From contig OZ026834.1 of assembly GCA_964023205.1 (NCBI GenBank), positions 34,448,756 to 34,512,755 on the forward strand: a stretch of 64,000 nt of DNA, given 5' to 3'. Every line of letters begins with the position of its first letter. Within the stretch, counting starts at the first letter, position 1. Under the pieces are notes generated by a model. That model saw only the letters and a list, made by a program, of their open reading frames with translations, made no database searches and was not told the DNA's origin. Both the position numbers and the translations under genes were made by a program. Positions 26,721 through 39,550 of this stretch are shown in pieces. This DNA is from Lutraria lutraria. Taxonomy: Eukaryota; Mollusca; Bivalvia; Venerida; Mactridae.

Positions 26721-29700
26721 TATTCAGTATTAAGACATTTTGTTTAAGAAATTACTAGAAAATAAAAATCTCACCTTCCCCCAAAAACTACCATACCCAG
26801 AACTCCAACATAAAGCCCATCCAACACAAAGTTCATCCAACACATAAGACCATACACAATGGACAAAAAAAACACACTACAGAGGAGTACCCCCCCCCCC
26901 CTGGAATGGTCAACAGCAGAGCTCCGGGGCGAGGGGTAAACTATTTTTAGGACCGGACCTTACAGTTCACTTGGGAAACAAAAAAAATCAAATTTAAATA
27001 CTTAGGTTAATAAATGATACAATGGTGACTTAATATCAAGCTGTCATTTGCATATATCAGTAACTGAGCGAACATCCTCAGAGAATTTATTGTAACATAC
27101 TACCTATTTTAAAAGTATAAGTTGATTAAGAGTGTATATTACTTTATTCTTAACAGTTACTTTTTGAAATTAATATTAATATAGAATTTGTGATATACAG
27201 TTCCAGTAGCGTAAAAAAGACCATTAAACTAGTGACAGCAAAATTGAAGAAGCAGGATAAAAGATGCTAAAATATCGCTGACATATGACATCTTCATGAT
27301 TTGATATGATATTTCCTGTATGCGTTTCGCTAAGATGAAAACTGTACATTCGAACATGCTATAATTCATTAAGTTGATTAATGGTGTCAGTACTTGGTTA
27401 CGCTGGAAACTTCCAAATCTGACCCCCTCTATTAATATACTCTGTTGTCTTTTTATTATGAAATAATTGTTTTTTCCTGAACATTTCCATTCCGATAATC
27501 AGACAATGTTTTGTTTGAACAATGTTTGTGTCAATAAATATTTTGATTTTTAAATACAATTTTTCATTTATTTTAATTTCGCCACAAATGATGTTGTAGT
27601 CCTCCCGATCGATCGAACAAGAATCTTAAGCCGGTATTGAATCAAGTTCAAATGTAAGAAAATTAAGCCACAAATAACAGTAACAGTTGGGTTGTATGTC
27701 ATTCTTAAAAATGATTGCGTGACTACATGTTCAGATTAATATCAGTATCCAATTAATATATAAATATTGGTGAATTTTAACCACTGGGTTTTCGAAAGTG
27801 TGTTAAAATTTGAGTTAAAATTCGGAAAAGCGATTGTATAAAGCCTTGGTTAAATTTGATAAGAAATTATTTCCAGCAAGATTTAAACTAAGTTACAGAT
27901 ATTGGTTAAGAAGCTGTCAAGATCCTTCATTTGCCTAGTATTTACTTGTCTGATTTGTTGAGTACATCCAGTAATTGGTACAACAAGAGTAGCCATCTTG
28001 TTTCTCGTTAACTTTTGGTGAACTTTTTAACCAAACCACAAATTTAACCTATTGGTAAGATTTAACCAAATGAATGTTAATACAATTGGTGCAGATAAAA
28101 AAGTAGTCCCACAAAAATCACTTACAGAAAATCCAATCTTCAAAAAGACTTCACCAGACCTAAATTTATCCAAACCCGAAACCCACCAAACACAAAGGAG
28201 CATACAAAAACATAGAAGTTACGTAAGAGTCTCCCCTAGGGATCCACATTGAAACGGTCTGTTGCAAATCTACTAGGGATTAAAATTTGTTTCACGGGCC
28301 AAACTTCACTCTTATATATGACACAGCTTGATCGATTAAATTCATGCCTGCCAAGGCCTTATCTAGAAGGGTGATTGCTTCTCTTGTGGGATAAACGGGC
28401 GATGCACACAGTTTTAGCTACTTGAACAAGGGCGATTAAATATACCCCCGCTGACCAATGAGAAAATAGTTCTGTCTGAATAACACAATGGTCCAGATGT
28501 TGAAAATAAACGTAAACATCGTTAGCGAATAATATAAATGTCGGCCAATCGATTATAATATTATACGACATTAATAAGCCAACAATTGTAGGCAAGCCTT
28601 AAATAAATTAGAAAGGACGAGGTTGGAAAAATAAAAAAAAGCTTTGGTTTCGAACGAAGAGCGATATCACGTGATCTGATATGGATAACGTGATCATGTG
28701 ATATGTAAAACGTTTGGAAAAAGTAGTCGTGAAGGCTCTTTTCAAAGCCCTGTGGACCAAATGATGCCAAGTTCCATGAAATACGTCGTGTTTGAAATGA
28801 TACAGATTACATTTGTATTAAATAAAATACTTGTATGTAAAGAAATGAAAAATCATATTGTATCAAACGCGTCAATTCTATTCGTTGCTTTCAATTTTCC
28901 ACATATACGGTTTTACACCTGACAATATGAAAACAAACAGTCAATGGGCGTGTTAGTACTAACAAATACCCTAGTATTTCAATGTTTAATGATGGAAGAT
29001 TATTTAATGTTAGTCATGAACAGAACATAACATATAATCTTATTTTAGATTTGAACACGCGTTAAATTTATATTCCAGAACATAATACAACTAAAATCAT
29101 GCAAGCAACTTTTAACTAACATCCGAGTGTGATTCTTAGAATCAAGTCATTGTTAATATAAATACCAAGTTGTTGTTATCAGGTCTTCCCGCAGATTATC
29201 ATTTACGCACATACTCATTCAGTTCATTAATGTCGTCATTGAATGCATGAGCTTGTATGAGGTCATTAGAGGTTTTCACTTGATAAACAGATTAGATCGG
29301 TTTTAAAGTGTCGTTCATGTCTTTTACGCCTGTTTCTTTCCCAGTTAATGTAGATATTTTAGGTTCCTTTGTTTTATTAATTACTACCTTATTTCTATTA
29401 GTCTGATCTTCGTTGACTTCACAGTTTTCGGTGTTGTTTAAAGCTTTCCGCGGTGATTAATTAAGACCAATGAGCTGTTTGGCTTCCCTCATTTGTCACA
29501 CCCACCGCTCGAAATGTCTCTTCTAATAGATGCTTTCCTTGTTAATGTTCTTAAATTTTCGGTTTCTGACGCTATTGTTAGCATCACCCGTTATTTAAAT
29601 GTATCTTTCTACTGTCTATATTCAGTTGGGTCCACCTACTTTACCTCAGTTCCATTTTCTTACTTTGATCGGTTTAGAGGATATTTTTTATCCATATTTA

Positions 29701-30060
29701 GGTAGTAACATGTTAATATAATACATGTAACCCGGAGAGAGGAAGATGTGTGTTGTATGTTATTAACATTACTTAACGGTTTTGATCGAAGGTTTTGGTG
29801 CGGCGAAGTATAAAGTCAATACTACCAAACATGTGTACATGCTTCAGTTCTTGCAAAATATATGTCTATGTCATCATTTTAAATATGAGTACATTTACAT
29901 GTTAAATATTTCAATATCAGAATAAAAGAAAGTATTCCTAGTCATCCAAGTTGGCTCTGTTGTTGCCACGCCGTGCTCTAAGTGGGAAAGTATCGTTTTC
30001 AAGATCAAGGCAAAGTACGTGTTTCATCTTGATGATATACATCAAGCTAATTATTACTTT

Positions 30061-30291
30061 TGTTTGTTTGAGTTTTATGCCCCTTTTCAACAGTCAGTCA
30101 TATGAGGCAGACAGTTCACCTAACCTTCGTTCCGGTAAAGAACCAGTACTAGACTCCCATCCTCCGTGAGCAACTGCTTACTTTCTTTACATTAAGAGTC
30201 ATGGTCGGTAGCGAGGCTCGAACCCACAAGACTCTGTCAGTGAGATCTTACAATGATTTGAAGTCAGCGATATTAACCACTCGACCATGAA
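30061..30291 (-). repeat. tRNA-derived SINE, family C (unit 2 copy)
   Basis: Counterpart of 20125-20364, sharing A-box and B-box words. Its proximal end lost about 13 bases (GGCGGGTCC and neighbours) relative to unit 1. Confidence 0.75.
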
Positions 30292-30971
30292 GATTATTAG
30301 TATCATTATCAAGGTTATTGGACTGCAATCTCAGATCCACGAATAATATGTAAAGTTTGCAGTGACTTCCTGAATGAGAGAGGGCTTGATGGTTCCCGGT
30401 TAGTAACCTTGAAAAAAAACATGGATCAACTGTAACCTGTTTTAGAGGATAACTGAAATAATGTCCTTTATATATGAGGTAAAATGAACTTTGAGCAAAA
30501 CATTGAGATGAGATGATGAAGCTCTAGTCTGATAGTCATATCGTGCCAGACATCTCAAGCAAGCGTACTAATGAAGAGACGCATTTCTAAGTGGAGATTT
30601 TAAACGTTTTTGCCAGACAAAAGTTATAAGTTTTCTCGTTCGTTTGGTTTCTAAAAGACATTTTTTTCTGAAACTAAAATACTTACTAAAACGAGATATA
30701 CGTGATATAGAAGACAAATAAATTAATATCACGAAACAATGTGATACAGGAAAGACCGAGATCCGCTGGAAAATGGATATGGAAAGATTTACGAGCGGAA
30801 TTAATTTAAAGTAAAAGTATATTGTAATAAAACAATTTGTTGTAATGATGCAAAAACGTCGGCTTAATGTGTTTCTTTCTGAGAGCCCTACTACTTATAA
30901 CAGCTTGATTGAGTATTTTGTCTTACGAAAAATACGTGTAGCAAAGTTTGTATATTCTCGTCTAAGATAGT

Positions 30972-31250
30972 GGATCAGCGGGGGTATTGTGGAACCTGCT
31001 GGGCTACTGAACGAAAGGTCGTGAGTTCGAAATTCGGCTCCGCATTTCGAATTTTTCAGGGACGCTTTTTCAGTGTCTCCATACCAGTAAGGCCTACATA
31101 GACGAATACTGCCTCTAAATTCACAGGGAAAAGGGCGTGGCGTGTATCGGTGCTATACACAGCATGGGCACGATAAAACTGTTCCCAATAAGAGAGAGAA
31201 TATAACTGCCCAGTTTTTATGTCTCTCTGGGGCTGCTCTGAAATGACCAT
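30972..31250 (+). repeat. SINE-like repeat, family B (unit 2 copy)
   Basis: Counterpart of 21045-21320. Here the head retains 'aaaggtcgtgagttcgaaat', closer to a B box than in unit 1. Confidence 0.6.
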
Positions 31251-31283
31251 AGCTGTCGAATGGACCGCTAAACAACAGATAAA

Positions 31284-31538
31284 TACTGTGGAATCATTAA
31301 TTTTCGTTGGGGATTTAATTTCGTGGATAAGCCGACCCGCGAAATCCACGAAATTAAATCCCCAACGAAAATTAATGATCCCTCGAAATCCACGAAATCA
31401 AATCCCCACGAATTAAAATGCAGAGAATGGGAATTGTTTTTCAAAAAACAAAATCCACGATTTTATGTCCCCACGAAATAGCCATTTTAGTAAAAACCAC
31501 GAAAATTGTGCCCAACGAAAATAAATGAAACTACAGTA
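31284..31538. mobile_element. Hairpin MITE, TACTGTGGAATCATTAAT family, rearranged (unit 2 copy)
   Basis: About 44 bp longer than the unit 1 copy. The loop appears in inverted orientation (ATAAGCCGACCCGCGAA) and part of the arm has been added again ('ccccaacgaaaattaatgat' then 'ccacgaaatcaaatcccc'). Arms outside this region are the same. Confidence 0.8.
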
Positions 31539-33867
31539 AATCTCGTTTACAAATTACAAACATAAATTGTAGATTCTAAGCAGTAGAAAAAATCAATGCT
31601 GTAGATTCACGCCAGAAATTAGGGAAATTTACGCTTTGGAATACGACAGACAGCTAATATCTATATAGGCATCAATCATTCTATGACACAAGTTAACGAT
31701 AGGTGACGATAGAATTGCACTGCACTGCATGAAATTCGATTTTGAATGAAAAGTTGAAATTCTCTGCTTTTGCGTTCGTTCCAGCACTTTAACGACGCCA
31801 ACCTCGTTAGTCCAGTCGGAGGAATACCGGTCCGCTGGTTCCCGTCGCTGTCAGTCTTGCATGAACTGATCCACTCCACAATACTAGCAAAATGTGTTAA
31901 AGTGAAAAAAATAAGCACGCTGGCGGACACACAAAACCAGACGACTTTAATAACAATCTGTTAGCGGATAAAATATAAAACGTATAAACGTAAGGCCATA
32001 AACACGTTTAATATAAAGTAATACTATGTTATCATTGCGGCAATGTATTGTATGTGGTAAGATGAGGTATTTTGCATGCGGCATTATCCATTCCGTTTTT
32101 GTGAGTTGAACTTTGTTCACTCCGCTAGGCCATTAAACGCTGGGCGTATGTTTTTAATGCAGACCTGAGTACTATTTCTTGTTCTACACCCGCCCTGAAA
32201 ATGTTTTCATTTTGGAATATTTAATATTGAGGTCATACATAGAAACCTATACTGCTTTAAGTTCAACTCACACAAGTACTTCGAGAACTTTGTATTTCTT
32301 ACAAACACAAATTTTAATCAGACACACGCACCGCAAAACGTTCAATGTTTTCTCAGTGAATAAAGTGGTTGCCAATTACTTTTCTCCTATGAGCTCTTGA
32401 AATAATTGTTATTTGCATGTTTCAATAAAAAACTATAACGACCGAAAAGCCTTGTTCAGATCCTGAGTGATTTCTTTGTATTCTAAGTCATAATTAAGCC
32501 ATAGAATACGGTCAGTGGTCAGTGCATGGATGCTATCGATTTCATCAGACAGAGGATATTTCCGCCCGTATGAGTCGTTGTAATCAACGTTAATGTGCGA
32601 CGTGACGTATGTATCTCGTTGGTTCTGAATACTCAGAAAGTAATTCCTTCTTGTTATAGTTACCTAGAGATTTGTTTAACCATTATATCTTAATTAGCTT
32701 ACCAATCGAGAAGGGCTTCTCTCAGTGTACACGTTGGAGAAAATCCTTAAGTCAAACAAAATAAACAAACTGGAAAAGAGGAAGTGACTAACAAGATTAG
32801 TGAGAGAGTATTATAGAAATAGGATTTTCTTCTTCATCCATATTACACGGTAAACATAAAAAAATGGCGGCTGTGAAATTTAAACGAAATGGAAGGAACG
32901 GATTATAATAGCAAAACGGACAATATTGACACGACGAGCACGCTATGTGCGTCTGAAATTTAGAATATCGAAACCGTCTGCGATATATTTAAGTCTGAGG
33001 TGTATAAGTAAACTTTTCTACCCATCCCCAATAAAGTGCAATACAATATATCTACAAAAGGTATTCAAATAAGTAGACTTGATACATAACGCGCGTACGT
33101 GTCACTGCCAAGTATCAGTCTTCGGTATGCCAACGTCTGATAATATAATCAGACAGCGTATGTCATCAGTTTACTGAAGTGTGAAAAGTGATTATACCAC
33201 CATTGTCATTTTCATTTGGGAGAAATTATTTCTATTGCAGTATTCTGTTGCACCATATGGTGTTATTGCGAGAATAGAGCTCTATAATTGTATAATATTA
33301 TCTGCTGTCTATAATTATGGCTATTTTATATCAAATTAAAATGGTGACCATTTAAGTGTGATATTTGATCGGTTTTTATTAGAGTCGATTCCAGAGTTTC
33401 GTCAGATTCTGAATAAGAATGATAATATTTTCAAAACATATAAAATCTATTGAATATTATGTCTAACATAATTTCAAATCAAATGTTGAATAATATCAAT
33501 ATTCTGTGAGTACGATACTCAGTCAGTATTGCGGCTAATTGTATTTATACTATAAAATCCTAATTGACACACAAGAATCCCCTCCAAACCGAAATATCTG
33601 TTAAACAAACCCCTCAAATGCATTGTCTCACTGGGCCCGAATGTTTTATGCTGAATTGCTATATAGTAATTATGATACACGCTTCTACCTAAACAAACAG
33701 CTTTCGTGCCGCCGACATTGTCAGTGGTGCGAATCAAGGTAAACGAATAAGGTTTCCTCAGACAGTTCAATAATTTATTGTTGATTCATTAGACGAAATA
33801 AATACAACAATAAGTAAGTTGAAATAAACACGTACAAAATATTACGTTTTTACATTATTACAACATG

Positions 33868-33908
33868 TCCGTGAAGTTGGCAGCCCAGCAGCCTAGCAGC
33901 CCAGCAGC
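33868..33908. repeat. CAGCCCAGCAGC-type short tandem insertion
   Basis: Several imperfect CAGC(C)CAG units present in unit 2 but not at the corresponding unit 1 site near 24310-24330. A small microsatellite-like insertion. Confidence 0.55.
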
Positions 33909-34003
33909 ATGTAACTGAACCTTCTGTAAAAATTTCTAAAATATGAACTTAGTATTTTAACGATGTTCGGATCGTTGAGGATACACAGAACTGATATATA
34001 CTA

Positions 34004-34183
34004 TACAGTGCAGCCTATTCAAAGCAACACCCATAAGGAGAAGCGAAATTATGTTGTTGTTGAGATGTAGTTGCTCTAGAGAGGTTAAACTAATAGTTTA
34101 ATTGTGCAGTGGGAAAAAATCATACTGTTGTTGAAGGGAGATGGTTGGTCATGAAAGGGCCGCTCTAGCGAGGTTGTACTGTA
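34004..34183. mobile_element. MITE, TACAGTGCAGCCTATTC family (unit 2 copy)
   Basis: Counterpart of 24421-24600; ends GAGGTTGTACTGTA, which restores a better inverted match to the left end than the unit 1 copy has. Confidence 0.65.
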
Positions 34184-34660
34184 TATGATAAAAAATCGGG
34201 AAATGATAAAAAAGACGATCTGAACACATGTAATTAAATTATATAATTTATAGTTGATCAATTCACTATCATTTATAAAAGAATTCGTCAACTGAACTAA
34301 CATTAGACTTTACACGTGATGATGCAATGTTCTTTACTATTACATAAATTCAATATGTTTTAAAATGTATTTAGGTAGGTACTATTCCCGAACATCTATC
34401 TTCGTTAATTTTCATTACAACACTACTGTAATTATCATTATTTTCATTATTATCAGTAATTGAACTATCATTGTCTTCATCTATATACTCAAAGTCTTCA
34501 TCTGGAAACTTAACGTAATTAAGCCCTCATCCGGATGCTTTACGTGAATATTAGCATCTAGTCCATCATTTGTACTTACAGGAATACATAGACAGTAAGA
34601 CCATCTTTAGAAAATAATAATTGGTCACTATATTGAAATAGTCTTATTATCAAGTTCAGC

Positions 34661-34913
34661 GTTAAAGCCCCATTAGCTTTTTGTTGTAGAAAAATATATG
34701 CAAAAACATTTAATTGCTGATATTATTGCAAGATAATTATTACCGACGAAACAAGCCCTTTTTCGTCTGAAAACACTCATTTCACTGTGAGTTTTGCTTT
34801 TGTAAACTTGAAAAATGTAGAGCGCGTGACGTCACTTTACTACGTGTGCATAGCATGACTGCGGGAAAACTCAGGTGTTCTATAAATAGTATTTATTTCA
34901 ATGATATTGAATG
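34661..34913 (+). repeat. Interspersed repeat, family A (full copy at the end of unit 2)
   Basis: Matches 2483-2722 in opposite orientation over about 240 bp. The duplicated block ends inside it at 34808. The part beyond carries a CGTGACGTCAC palindrome. Confidence 0.8.
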
Positions 34914-34915
34914 AT

Positions 34916-35053
34916 ACGAAAATAAGCGTGGGTCCCGGCTTTCCTTGTAAAAGCTGTCAAACGTTTAAAGTTGGGGAACACTACAACGAAAGCAAGGTTC
35001 CCGGAAAGCACGTGCAGATTAGAAGGAAAGCCGGGACCCACGCTTATTTTCGT
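34916..35053. mobile_element. Near-perfect hairpin element, 138 bp
   Basis: The first 31 bases (ACGAAAATAAGCGTGGGTCC...) are exactly complementary to the last 31, leaving a loop of about 76 bases. It sits between a family A repeat and the family D repeat and has no clear target duplication. It could be a foldback MITE. Confidence 0.75.
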
Positions 35054-35058
35054 CACTA

Positions 35059-35272
35059 CCCGTTCTATACATAGCGTGACGTCACTACGTTTGTCTAACC
35101 TCTATACATAAAACTGATTAATATCCCAATTTAGATAGTTATACATACGCTAAAAGTATAGTTCCGCGGAAGGATTAAAAATGTCAAAACAACCATATCG
35201 GTTGTATGTTATTCACAAATTTGTTTAGTTATGTAAAATGAATACGTAGTACCATTTCTATTCTTATGCTTT
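35059..35272 (+). repeat. Interspersed repeat, family D, copy 1
   Basis: Matches 46423-46643 in the same orientation, with the shared phrases 'ccgttctatacatagcg', 'gttatacatacgctaaaag' and 'agttccgcggaagga'. Non-coding; contains a GACGTCAC motif. Confidence 0.75.
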
Positions 35273-35639
35273 CGTCAATAACACTCATTATTCAATGAAA
35301 CGCAATGTTGAAGTACGCTTGGCTCCAATGTGTACCATACGGTGACGTCACGCTATGTTATTGTTTATAATTTCCATTTTGTAAGTAGTTCCTGCAAATA
35401 CCCATAATGCCCCGAGCAGAATAACACAGGTCAATGCATAGCGCTACCGTAGTGTACACATTAGTCACTACCGTCAATCGAAAAGATGGCGAGTTCACTA
35501 CCTTGGAGTATTTTATACACTCAATAAGGGAAAAATGAAGATTTTTCTTTCGACAGGTTTGCGTTGTTTGATGGGTGAAATGGAAAAAATAACGTCTGTA
35601 AACGTATAAAAATCACGAAATCGAGTGCCACTGAAAACG

Positions 35640-35735
35640 TGTCCCTGAAACATCGAAATGTGGAGCCGTGATTCGAACCTACGACCTTTCGTTTTGTAGT
35701 CGAGCGCTTTACCAGTAGACCTCCATTAATCCCTT
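35640..35735 (-). repeat. tRNA-like SINE head
   Basis: On the - strand: CTACTGGTAAAGCGCTCGAC (A-box region) then AGGTCGTAGGTTCGAATC (B box), followed by 'acggctccacatttcgatgt'. The head resembles the family B repeats. No closed acceptor stem, so not a tRNA gene. Confidence 0.65.
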
Positions 35736-36065
35736 AAAAGTCCTTATAATAAGATAGTCGTGATTTTGAACAGGTTGTTGTTTGAGATTTAACTGTAGAT
35801 TCTTCTTACATCATGTCAATTATAAGCATTGTTTAAAGCACCACTCCAGATAATTAGACAGCAGGTGTCTGCTCATTTAAAGATTACATAAATTTACTAG
35901 ACTTATTGTGTTAGACAATAACGAAAATGAGAAGACTATTCATACTGCAGAGAAAAAAAACGTACGAATCAATAGATTATCGCTTGAGGAGTATTAACAT
36001 CTAATAAACATGAATTGTAGAAAATATGGTAGCGTTACATGAAACACAAAACACGCTACTGCATT

Positions 36066-36244
36066 TACAGTCTAACCTTTGAACAAAAAAAACATTCTTA
36101 AGAAAGAGGTATGGTCTTTATTGACGGGTGGCCTTTTTTTAAGTTGTTTAGTTCTAGATAATCAATTATGTTTTTTAAAAGAATGGCTTTTATTGACAGG
36201 GTGGCCTTTATTCTTAAATAGCTGCTAACACAGGTTAGACTGTT
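36066..36244. mobile_element. MITE, TACAGTCAAACC family
   Basis: Begins TACAGTCTAACCTTTG and ends AACACAGGTTAGACTGTTA, with the family body (attgacagggtggcctttat). Matching T substitutions in both ends show the two termini are co-diverged from the reference. Confidence 0.75.
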
Positions 36245-37318
36245 ATCGGAACGTCACTTGCAGTTCAAGAAATTGCGTCTCGACGATCAAATAAGACCTT
36301 GATATGTCATTTAAATGAGAACTCCTCGTGTAGTTGACCTTTTGTTGTGGCATTTTGGATAACACCATGCTGGTTCACTAGAATGATAACTGAAGGGTAG
36401 ATTACGCCATTCAATAATTGGTTTCATTAATGTTTTAAACATACGGTCGTATTTGAACCGTGATGTAAAATAAATGAATTTATTTCTGTCTTTTAAAGGT
36501 TATATTATGTAATATTAATTTGGAAATATTCGATTGATATAGATTTAATTTGAGTATGTATCAGACAGGGTGCCGGTGAGTTTTATAATAAAACAATAGA
36601 CGCATATGACTTAATCTCGTACGGTCGGATGGACGAACGGACGGACATGACAATCACTATATGACTCCGAATCATTTGATGCCGAGGGCATAAAAGCAAC
36701 AGCTAAATATTGTTATACTATGTATATATATTGTTTTGCTATAAAACATGTATGTTTTAATGCAATAAATGTTTGAAGTTGAAGTTAAGAAGGATTGGTG
36801 TTAACAGAATCTGGGTCTCGAAGAATGTCATGTACAGGTATACGTAACCATGATTCAACGTATTTGTAGTAAATTTGTTCTTAGCTGAAATAAATGTGAC
36901 ACCTCCATTAGATAGTGACAGCTGACAACTTAATGTACATGTATTAATACGTAATGTGAATCATTAACTGGTTTCTTGTCTCATTTTGTTCTCATACAAG
37001 GACATAGGTTGTTGAAAGGATTCGTATGAGAGGCGCGTTTTATTTTCAATTCTTATTAGTCTATGAATTCTCTGATCACTTTTTTTGGTATAAACTTTTT
37101 ATTCTTGAGATGAGTGTTCTTACGGCTGATGTGAGTGGCGCTAACGAGACAATTAAGTTATTAACTGTATTTTTATGTCAGTTGTTATGTAATATTGAAG
37201 AGGATATTTGCCTTGGAGCACAGTACCTTGATGATATATAAGAACATAAAACTAGAGAGATCTAATATTAAATCTGTAAAATCAAGCACCGTGTGTTCAA
37301 TAAATGTTAAGCATAATT
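36245..37318. other. Non-coding region with a repeat tail at 36630-36692
   Basis: Contains a GGATGGACGAACGGACGG...GAGGGCATAAAA tail like that of the 6.7-kb mollusc-type repeat. The open frame at 37026-37241 has no recognisable features. Confidence 0.4.
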
Positions 37319-37486
37319 CAGTGAGACCTCTCAAAAGCACTCTCTGGGAGAAGCAAAATTATGCTGTTGTTGCTTTAGAGAGGTTAAATGAATAGTTAAA
37401 TCCCGTACATTTGGCAAAATCACCCTGCTGTTGAAGAGAGGTTGTTGCTTAATAGATGGCCACTCTGGAGAGAGGTTGTACTGTAA
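37319..37486. mobile_element. MITE, TACAGTGCAGCCTATTC family (diverged)
   Basis: Shares 'gagaagcaaaattatg', 'gttgttgctttagagaggtt' and the terminal 'gagaggttgtactgta' with the copies at 24421 and 34004. Confidence 0.6.
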
Positions 37487-37910
37487 TGTTTATAAAGCAT
37501 TATTTATACCGCCCACCAAATGCCAATAATGTTATAATGTCAGCAATTTCTTCTGTTGTCAAGGATTTCAGAAATTCAATTATTGTCAGTTTCAGAGCTT
37601 TTGCTAACACCAAAAATAACAAGTTCCAATTATTGATGGGGAAAATGAAATAAAAAGTCCTTTCCCAAGTGACGACTTTGAATTCCACTATTATGGGAAA
37701 CGAATCCTGGGAAAGGTTTTGTTTGAAATCATGAAATGTTGACTTAAAAGTAAAGAATTATTTTAAAAAGTGAAATCATGACCGTCTCTTTTGAAGACTG
37801 GCACCATTAGACCAAGCCATTGTGTTAAGAAAGTTAATAGGTAAAATTTATTTCATCACAAGTACGATCGCTACTTAGTACCTCTCATTCTTTATTGTTT
37901 AAATGTTAAA

Positions 37911-38116
37911 GGACACGCAACAGTGGTCGAGTGGTTAAGGTCACTTACTTCAAATCACTGTAACCTCTCCGACTGATAGATTTTGTGAGAAAGTAGGCAG
38001 ATGCTTACGGAGGATGGGAGTCTAGTACTGGTTCTTCCCAGGAACGATGGCTAGGTGAACTGTCTGCCTAATATGACTCTGACCGTCGAAAAGGGCCTAA
38101 AAGTCAAACAAACAAA
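37911..38116 (+). repeat. tRNA-derived SINE, family C
   Basis: Forward copy: GAGTGGTTAAGGTCACTTAC (A-box region), the body 'ggatgggagtctagtactgg' and tail 'aaaagtcaaacaaacaaa'. The B box region (near 37975) has lost its GGTTCGA core, so this copy is probably inactive. Confidence 0.75.
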
Positions 38117-38325
38117 TATCGAAGATGTTTTTTTTTGTGAGTAATTATATATACAATTATAATTAAGGTGTGTCAAGCATTTTAATTAGTTTTTATGATA
38201 ACTTTCTGTCTTGTTAAGATTTTCATATTCCGTAAGTCTTCACTCAGTAACCTCTTCAATTTAATGACTAATATTTTAAATGTAACTGTAATGTAATAGA
38301 TACATTAAATTTTGTATATACAATG

Positions 38326-38510
38326 TACATTCAAACCCGTGAAGTGCCACGCTTGAGAATAACATTGCTAATGTAATCTTTATTGACAGGTGGGCATTGT
38401 TTGGAAGTCATTTTGTTTTAAATAGTCGAGGACGGCTTTTAAAAGAACATTCTTTAATCACGGAGTGGCCTTTATTCGGAGGTGCGGCCGCTAACACATG
38501 TTTGAATGCA
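38326..38510. mobile_element. MITE, TACAGTCAAACC family
   Basis: Starts TACATTCAAACCCGTG and ends AACACATGTTTGAATGCA; body contains 'tttattgacaggtgggcatt' and 'agtggcctttattcggaggt'. Confidence 0.7.
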
Positions 38511-38799
38511 TTCACAAAATAACGACATTATTGGCATTTACAAACAGTAACATTTTTTTATATGTTTATGATTCCCATTACGTTATTATATACTAATGTA
38601 GACAGTAGGTTATATCTAACACAGGTGTTACATTTCGGTTACCGTATACTTATTGCTCAGTTCCATTATTGGAACTTTCTGTCATATTACCAATAAAAAT
38701 ATAATTATAAGAAATTCAACCCAAATATTGTTCTTGCTTTAACGTCGTTTTTAACAATTTCTCAGTTCTATGCGGCGGCCATTTCAATGCAGTCTTTGG

Positions 38800-38947
38800 A
38801 AAGACAAAAGGTGGCCTTTATTGACAGGTGACACTCATTTGGAGGTCATCTTGCCCTAAACAATCAATCACGGCTTTTTTTTTAAATGACCTTAATTCAC
38901 AGGATGTCTTTTATTCGAAGGTGACCTCTAACACAGGTTCGACTGTA
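38800..38947. mobile_element. MITE, TACAGTCAAACC family, 5'-truncated
   Basis: Starts inside the body ('ggtggcctttattgacaggt') and retains only the right end (AACACAGGTTCGACTGTA). Confidence 0.65.
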
Positions 38948-39319
38948 CATGCAATGCATCCCACCCTCCTCGAAGTTCTATCCTCCCACGAATTAGTGTT
39001 GGTTCCCTTCAATTTGAAGTCGGAATAGTGAATGATTTTACGACCAGACCACGATCGGTATTAATATCTAACGGTCCTCTAGTTCGTCTAAGATAAAATT
39101 CAGGACTTTGTATGAAAATGGCTATTGTTAAAGTTCATTATGGACCGTTTCTAAGCAATTACGGAATCTAGGATTATATCAGAGATGTGTCCAGAATATA
39201 ATTGCCCACATGTCTAAAATCCAGTCAATGTAATTATCAGTCTGTATAAAGCAATACTGGAGAACATAGCTACGCAATTCGTTTAAGAACCAGAGGAATG
39301 CCATCAAAATTAAGAACAA

Positions 39320-39470
39320 TCAAATCTGTATTAGCGGCCAACTCCGAATAAAGGTCATTTTTGATTATCTATTATTGATTAACTAGAACGAATGACCCAC
39401 GAATAAAGGTCACCTGTCAATAAAGGCTATGTTACGTCTAACCAAAGGGTAGCCTTTTTCACAGGCTGTA
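39320..39470. mobile_element. MITE, TACAGTCAAACC family, degenerate
   Basis: Left 'caaatctgtattagcggcca', right 'tttttcacaggctgtagcc', with the paired 'gaataaaggtca' motif inside. Confidence 0.6.
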
Positions 39471-39550
39471 GCCATCCGAAGCGAACATTTTACTCCATCA
39501 AGTATATCCATGTAGTTGTTTCTCGTCAGTACATTGTATTGTGTTCATGA

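Larger units (their letters stand above)
25229..34808 (+). repeat. Tandem segmental duplication, unit 2 (about 9.6 kb)
   Basis: Colinear with 15251-25228. Differences seen include scattered substitutions, an extra stretch of about 30 bp near 25516-25548, loss of the unit 1 segments at 17.1 and 22.8 kb, a CAG-rich insertion near 33868-33908, and a rearranged hairpin at 31284-31538. The amount of divergence indicates an old duplication or two diverged alleles rather than a trivial assembly echo. Confidence 0.92.

Noticed and set aside
37895..38000. Possible tRNA gene with GTGGTTAAGG
   Set aside because: No acceptor-stem pairing and the B box is lost; it belongs to a four-copy SINE family.
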